64,000 nt of DNA from positions 203,166-267,165 of the forward strand of contig NZ_CAMLSE010000011.1 of the NCBI RefSeq assembly GCF_946482605.1. Direction: 5' to 3'. Source of the DNA: an uncultured Dyadobacter sp. Its GTDB lineage: Bacteria; Bacteroidota; Bacteroidia; Cytophagales; Spirosomataceae. The position numbers and the translations under genes are program-made. Shown piece after piece: positions 62,801-64,000 of the stretch. Below the pieces are notes generated by a model. It saw only the letters and a program-made list of their open reading frames with translations. It was not told where the DNA came from and did not search any database. Numbering within the stretch: position 1 is the stretch's first letter; every line of letters begins with the position of its first letter.

Positions 62801-64000
62801 ATATTGTCGCTCAGGGAAGCGGTCGCTATTTCGCCCGATAGTATCACCGGGTTGGCTTTGGGATTGCGGCTGGCAAACTCGCCTCCGCCATTGGGAAAGC
62901 CTCCGTATAGCTTGTCATTGGCGCGCAACGTGAACGAAGCATTGCGATTGCTCTGATGGGGATAGTAGGTGCCTTTGGCCACATATAGTTCCCGCTCACC
63001 GGCAGCGCAGCCGTATTGGAGCGCATCCTGCAAGCTGGTGAAGGCATCGGCCCACGACGAGCCGTTGTTGGCACCCGTGGCGGTATGATCCACATACAAC
63101 CGGGACGTGGGGGTATATACGATATTGAATGTTTTAGTATAATCCGGGCTGCGGTTGCCGTCGCGATCGATGTAATAGTATGAAACGGCCTGGGGCGTGC
63201 CCGCGTGGGAGCAGTCGAATGTAGTTGGGGTGAAATGAGTCACCACCGTGCTGCTTTGACAGCCGTCAAACGCTTTCGGAAAATTAGCGGCCGTCAGCGC
63301 GTACGGGCCTTGGGTGACATTGATGCGCGAAAGCAGCCCGGAATCCCAAATGTCCGGTGACTGCTCCATGGTGGCAACCGGCTTAAACGGATCCCTGACG
63401 GTGATGATGATCGAACCGTTTGTGCTGTTACCTGCGAAATCGGTTACCGTAATGTCAACCGGAACAGACTCGCCTACCATCGAACAATTCAGCTCCGGCC
63501 GGCTGAAAGTGACAGACTTGATACCGCCATCGTCGTAGATTCCGTCTTGTTTCCCGATGTAGGCGGCCAGGACGTCCATATTCAATGGCGTCGTGAATGA
63601 GTAAAACGGATATTGTTTGCCGTTTCCCAGGTTCACCGTCACTTCACCCACGGCAATAACGGGCGGCACGGCATCCTTGACGGTCCGGTACATGATGTAG
63701 CCGCTTTGGGGTGCCGCCGTGGATGTACGCGGACTGATGCTCACATTTTCCAGCCCACTGAAATAGTTATTTGGCCCGGCATCCGCATTAAAAGGGTATT
63801 TCTTGGCCCGGGCAAAGCTAAATGCCGAACCCGTTCCTCCGGCTCCACCGGTTGGAATAGTCATGTTTTCGATTCCGCTGAAAGCTTCATTGTATGTTGT
63901 CGTGGACGATCCTGCACCGCCTCCGCTGAAACCACTGCCCCCTCTCCCCCCGCTTTGTATCATCATAATGGGTGCAGTAAGCCCAAATCCCGTCACGTTA
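56827..64000 (-). CDS. Giant T9SS-secreted surface protein with five beta-helix cassettes, 5' end beyond window
   Basis: The frame is open to the right edge (2390 codons visible) with no signal peptide, so the true start lies outside. After a Gly-rich region and a beta-sandwich/HYR-like part (about 110-290), five cassettes follow at roughly 63105-61965, 61960-60900, 60870-59850, 59840-58890 and 58855-57880. Each opens with a [LVIW]YV motif and a W..A segment, then [VI]W/L-V/I-A-x-G-x-Y and IYGGF, contains beta-helix rungs, and closes with D[MAV]GAYE. The C-terminus has a fibronectin-like module (VRWISFTASLDDRNEAVLEW, IYYRIRQID) and a type A sorting domain (YPNPTSGKVTVRV...YPAGTYMLYTFDRKVLKIIRY). 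It should be exported by type IX secretion and attached to the surface. Adhesin or matrix function is inference. Confidence 0.92.
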   Translation of the reverse strand, partial: NVTGFGLTAPIMMIQSGGRGGSGFSGGGAGSSTTTYNEAFSGIENMTIPTGGAGGTGSAFSFARAKKYPFNADAGPNNYFSGLENVSISPRTSTAAPQSGYIMYRTVKDAVPPVIAVGEVTVNLGNGKQYPFYSFTTPLNMDVLAAYIGKQDGIYDDGGIKSVTFSRPELNCSMVGESVPVDITVTDFAGNSTNGSIIITVRDPFKPVATMEQSPDIWDSGLLSRINVTQGPYALTAANFPKAFDGCQSSTVVTHFTPTTFDCSHAGTPQAVSYYYIDRDGNRSPDYTKTFNIVYTPTSRLYVDHTATGANNGSSWADAFTSLQDALQYGCAAGERELYVAKGTYYPHQSNRNASFTLRANDKLYGGFPNGGGEFASRNPKANPVILSGEIATASLSDNIYHVVTIGGSNTLLEGFTVRDGYANENEGVGGGALVLRQTEGSLQESHRTTIRNCVFLNNYGNSGGAVYTDHRNSSLFNYLFFQNCLFEENKSAGNGGAVYLSNQHVSGNMKQEFVNCVFHKNSATGKGGALHAQPNAGVKVVNCTYAYNEAVSGGGAIHSQGSLTLLNSILYFDTAGGAANEIENAGSFQAAYSNIQGSGGSGAWALSAVTDQGQNLDADPLFYQPLPNEVLPALTLSLQSSSRNSGHNAHNSEPYDISGYNVRISQNIVDMGAYETNSVVYVAADAPAGGDGHTWGTALNNLNEGILAAGTGQMQRDIWVKEGIYRPDRTGAGAPTPGSRTNTFFLNYNLKIYGGFAGNETSIAQRKAGIYQTILSGDIGAASNASDNVYHVITANAGHSRLDGLIIEGGNADGEGGNSNGAGLLEYPAGNANTMVVNCVFRNNHATGNGGAVYVAVEGSYAVGNFVQCVFYGNKAARGAASFVRMGGVKADYYDQNFYHTTATGNTSSESGAGAFEADEFMTSQPVRIRFSNSLLAGNLPENINDAGNPGNISLSGTYAAASSTGIFTNSSFPAGADGKIMTADDGLQLLSSSPAIGYGDNANVYNGTEKDLTGSQRIVGNVDAGAYESTFNAPLRPVNGIIYVKQEAAGTGSGNNWDNATADLHNAIHVTGVQKVFVSIGHYKVGDHSFIMKNGVAIYGGFDPANGITDLSHKRTMPDPSNGQGSVLDGENVRPVIWNIFAPGTALDNTAVLDGFTITKGRHADGAGIRNVYASPTLRNLVVRNNSATTTGGGILNFRSSPLLTNVLIGANAVGNPVVGATVSGAGISNVDGSEPVLTNVTITGNVLVALLGSMKGAGIYNNGASPKIHNSIIWGNRKLDNAAATGADIENEGSVNLTLKYSITQDYNTGSAADHNKVRVDPQMTDGYRPAATSPAVDSGNNSLYAGLAAGSTDLMGNPRVNRLTEGGIIDMGAYESTRSITRWYVNASQLNAQQDGTSWAHAFARFEDGVAAARAGDSVWVAKGTYSPAAGASLGMKTGVRIYGGFAGTEQAPADRNLALGNNAILRGNGASVMANDGVENGALLDGFVIQGGNAASRGGGVLNVNTHAAFRNIVLAHNSAPEGGGLANVNSNIKIENAVFYANQATQSGGAIYDNASETVVLHATFTGNSAQNGSVAARQDGSSVTIGNSISWDNAPGEWHSAGAASTAGITNSLLQSAQNGAGNLSGADPKFGYPDNPAGFDGLWFTADDGLTATEPSVFVNKGDNTLSAGISNDITGAARVQHGIADMGAYESASLDFCAQVAASGQSKLYVNANGPTGGNGLSWNSPLKTLTEALEIVNACNAIDSVLIAEGTYFPTGGQATGDRTRSFVISRGNVHMSGGFSGTSPGTKNIALYKTILSGNINNDALADDNSFHVVTLNNPDGDVSFDGLTISGGTADGSEASDQTGGGIFSNAMAGSLKISNCILTQNAAVQGGAIDHRNASLHLMNVVMTGNSASSKGSGIRSTSGNLTLTNVTLAGNAGGSALDISGGSLALYNSIVFGTITGAYTAHYSLVEGNTDLANGNINAAGTGPEQIFGNAEYGDFTLKSCGPAIHAGTPDAGALGLPAYDVSGQQRIFGDRIDVGAYENTQVAANPGIVSSAGTIVRSQRANGATTYLDACNALALTVTTTGAPENISGSTTATVWLDASQNKQYVKRHFQIVPPGGADGATGRVKLYFTQQEFDAFNAVNTIKLPTGPGDSQGIAQLLVEKRGGASSDGSGVPTSYPGPAETIDPADTDVLWNTENGRWEVSFNVSGFSGFFIKTTDSPLPVRWISFTASLDDRNEAVLEWKVDQVQVAGYQIERSSNAKDFLSVATIAGTGDGIARYSFTDPVAVTGTIYYRIRQIDHDGSFSYSRTVSLRGPEGLQLMAYPNPTSGKVTVRVDAAYIGTRLRLVNAAGKEMQHLKVSEEQLVLDFDQYPAGTYMLYTFDRKVLKIIRY

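Noticed and set aside
1..64000. CRISPR arrays, tRNA or rRNA genes, integrases, transposases
   Set aside because: No regularly spaced repeats, cloverleaf-type sequences, rRNA stretches or recombinase motifs were recognised. A tRNA and CRISPR scan would be needed to be certain.

Overview
The window looks like a chromosomal segment of a Bacteroidota member of the Cytophagales, most like Dyadobacter or a relative. This is an inference from content: two SusC/SusD pairs, ECF sigma/FecR pairs feeding TonB-dependent receptors, hybrid-type sensor kinases with Reg_prop/Y_Y_Y sensors, a 7TMR-DISM kinase, many Bacteroidota-style lipoproteins and a type IX secretion (T9SS) C-terminal tail. Base composition looks moderate, around half G+C by eye. 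No rRNA, tRNA, CRISPR array, transposase or integrase was recognised.

Layout. 1-924 is the 5' part of a secreted beta-helix protein that runs off the left edge. 1208-5030 is a Reg_prop/Y_Y_Y histidine kinase with its LuxR-type response regulator; two nearly identical 18-bp dyads flank the kinase. 5272-7068 holds a RibD/DHFR-like reductase, an NTF2-like protein and a YceI protein. 7671-12757 is a SusC/SusD pair with no enzyme beside it. 12849-18580 (minus) is a four-gene run of exported proteins: a CsgG-like protein, a von Willebrand type D lipoprotein, a small barrel-like protein and a small lipoprotein. A 93-bp palindrome separates it from a divergent 7TMR-DISM kinase, whose 3' end overlaps its convergent response regulator.

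22007-26636 (minus) is the most unusual operon: a divergent sigma-like protein, a membrane anti-sigma-like protein, an HExxH metalloprotease fused to an outer-membrane-barrel-like domain, and a lipoprotein joining a catalytically dead matrixin-like domain to a kelch-type propeller. 26979-31863 carries ordinary single genes: HD phosphohydrolase, lipoprotein, S41 peptidase, AraC regulator and LLM oxidoreductase.

32010-39123 (minus) is an iron/siderophore uptake operon resembling XusABC of Bacteroides: ECF sigma, short anti-sigma, DUF4374 lipoprotein, a single 1120-residue polypeptide fusing the inner-membrane PepSY reductase to the TonB-dependent receptor, and a second DUF4374 lipoprotein. 39721-46781 (plus) is a polysaccharide utilisation locus with SusC, SusD and a heparinase II/III-type lyase. 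46863-55779 (minus) is a tight run: TonB receptor, DUF4374 lipoprotein, alpha/beta hydrolase, ECF sigma, FecR, and a siderophore-type receptor whose signal peptide plus STN domain is split off by a frameshift. 56827-64000 (minus) is a giant T9SS-secreted surface protein of five tandem beta-helix cassettes; its start lies beyond the right edge.

How the parts fit: the region is dominated by sensing and import at the cell surface. Two-component and sigma/anti-sigma pairs sit beside the import genes they probably control, and there are two related TonB/DUF4374 modules within 25 kb.
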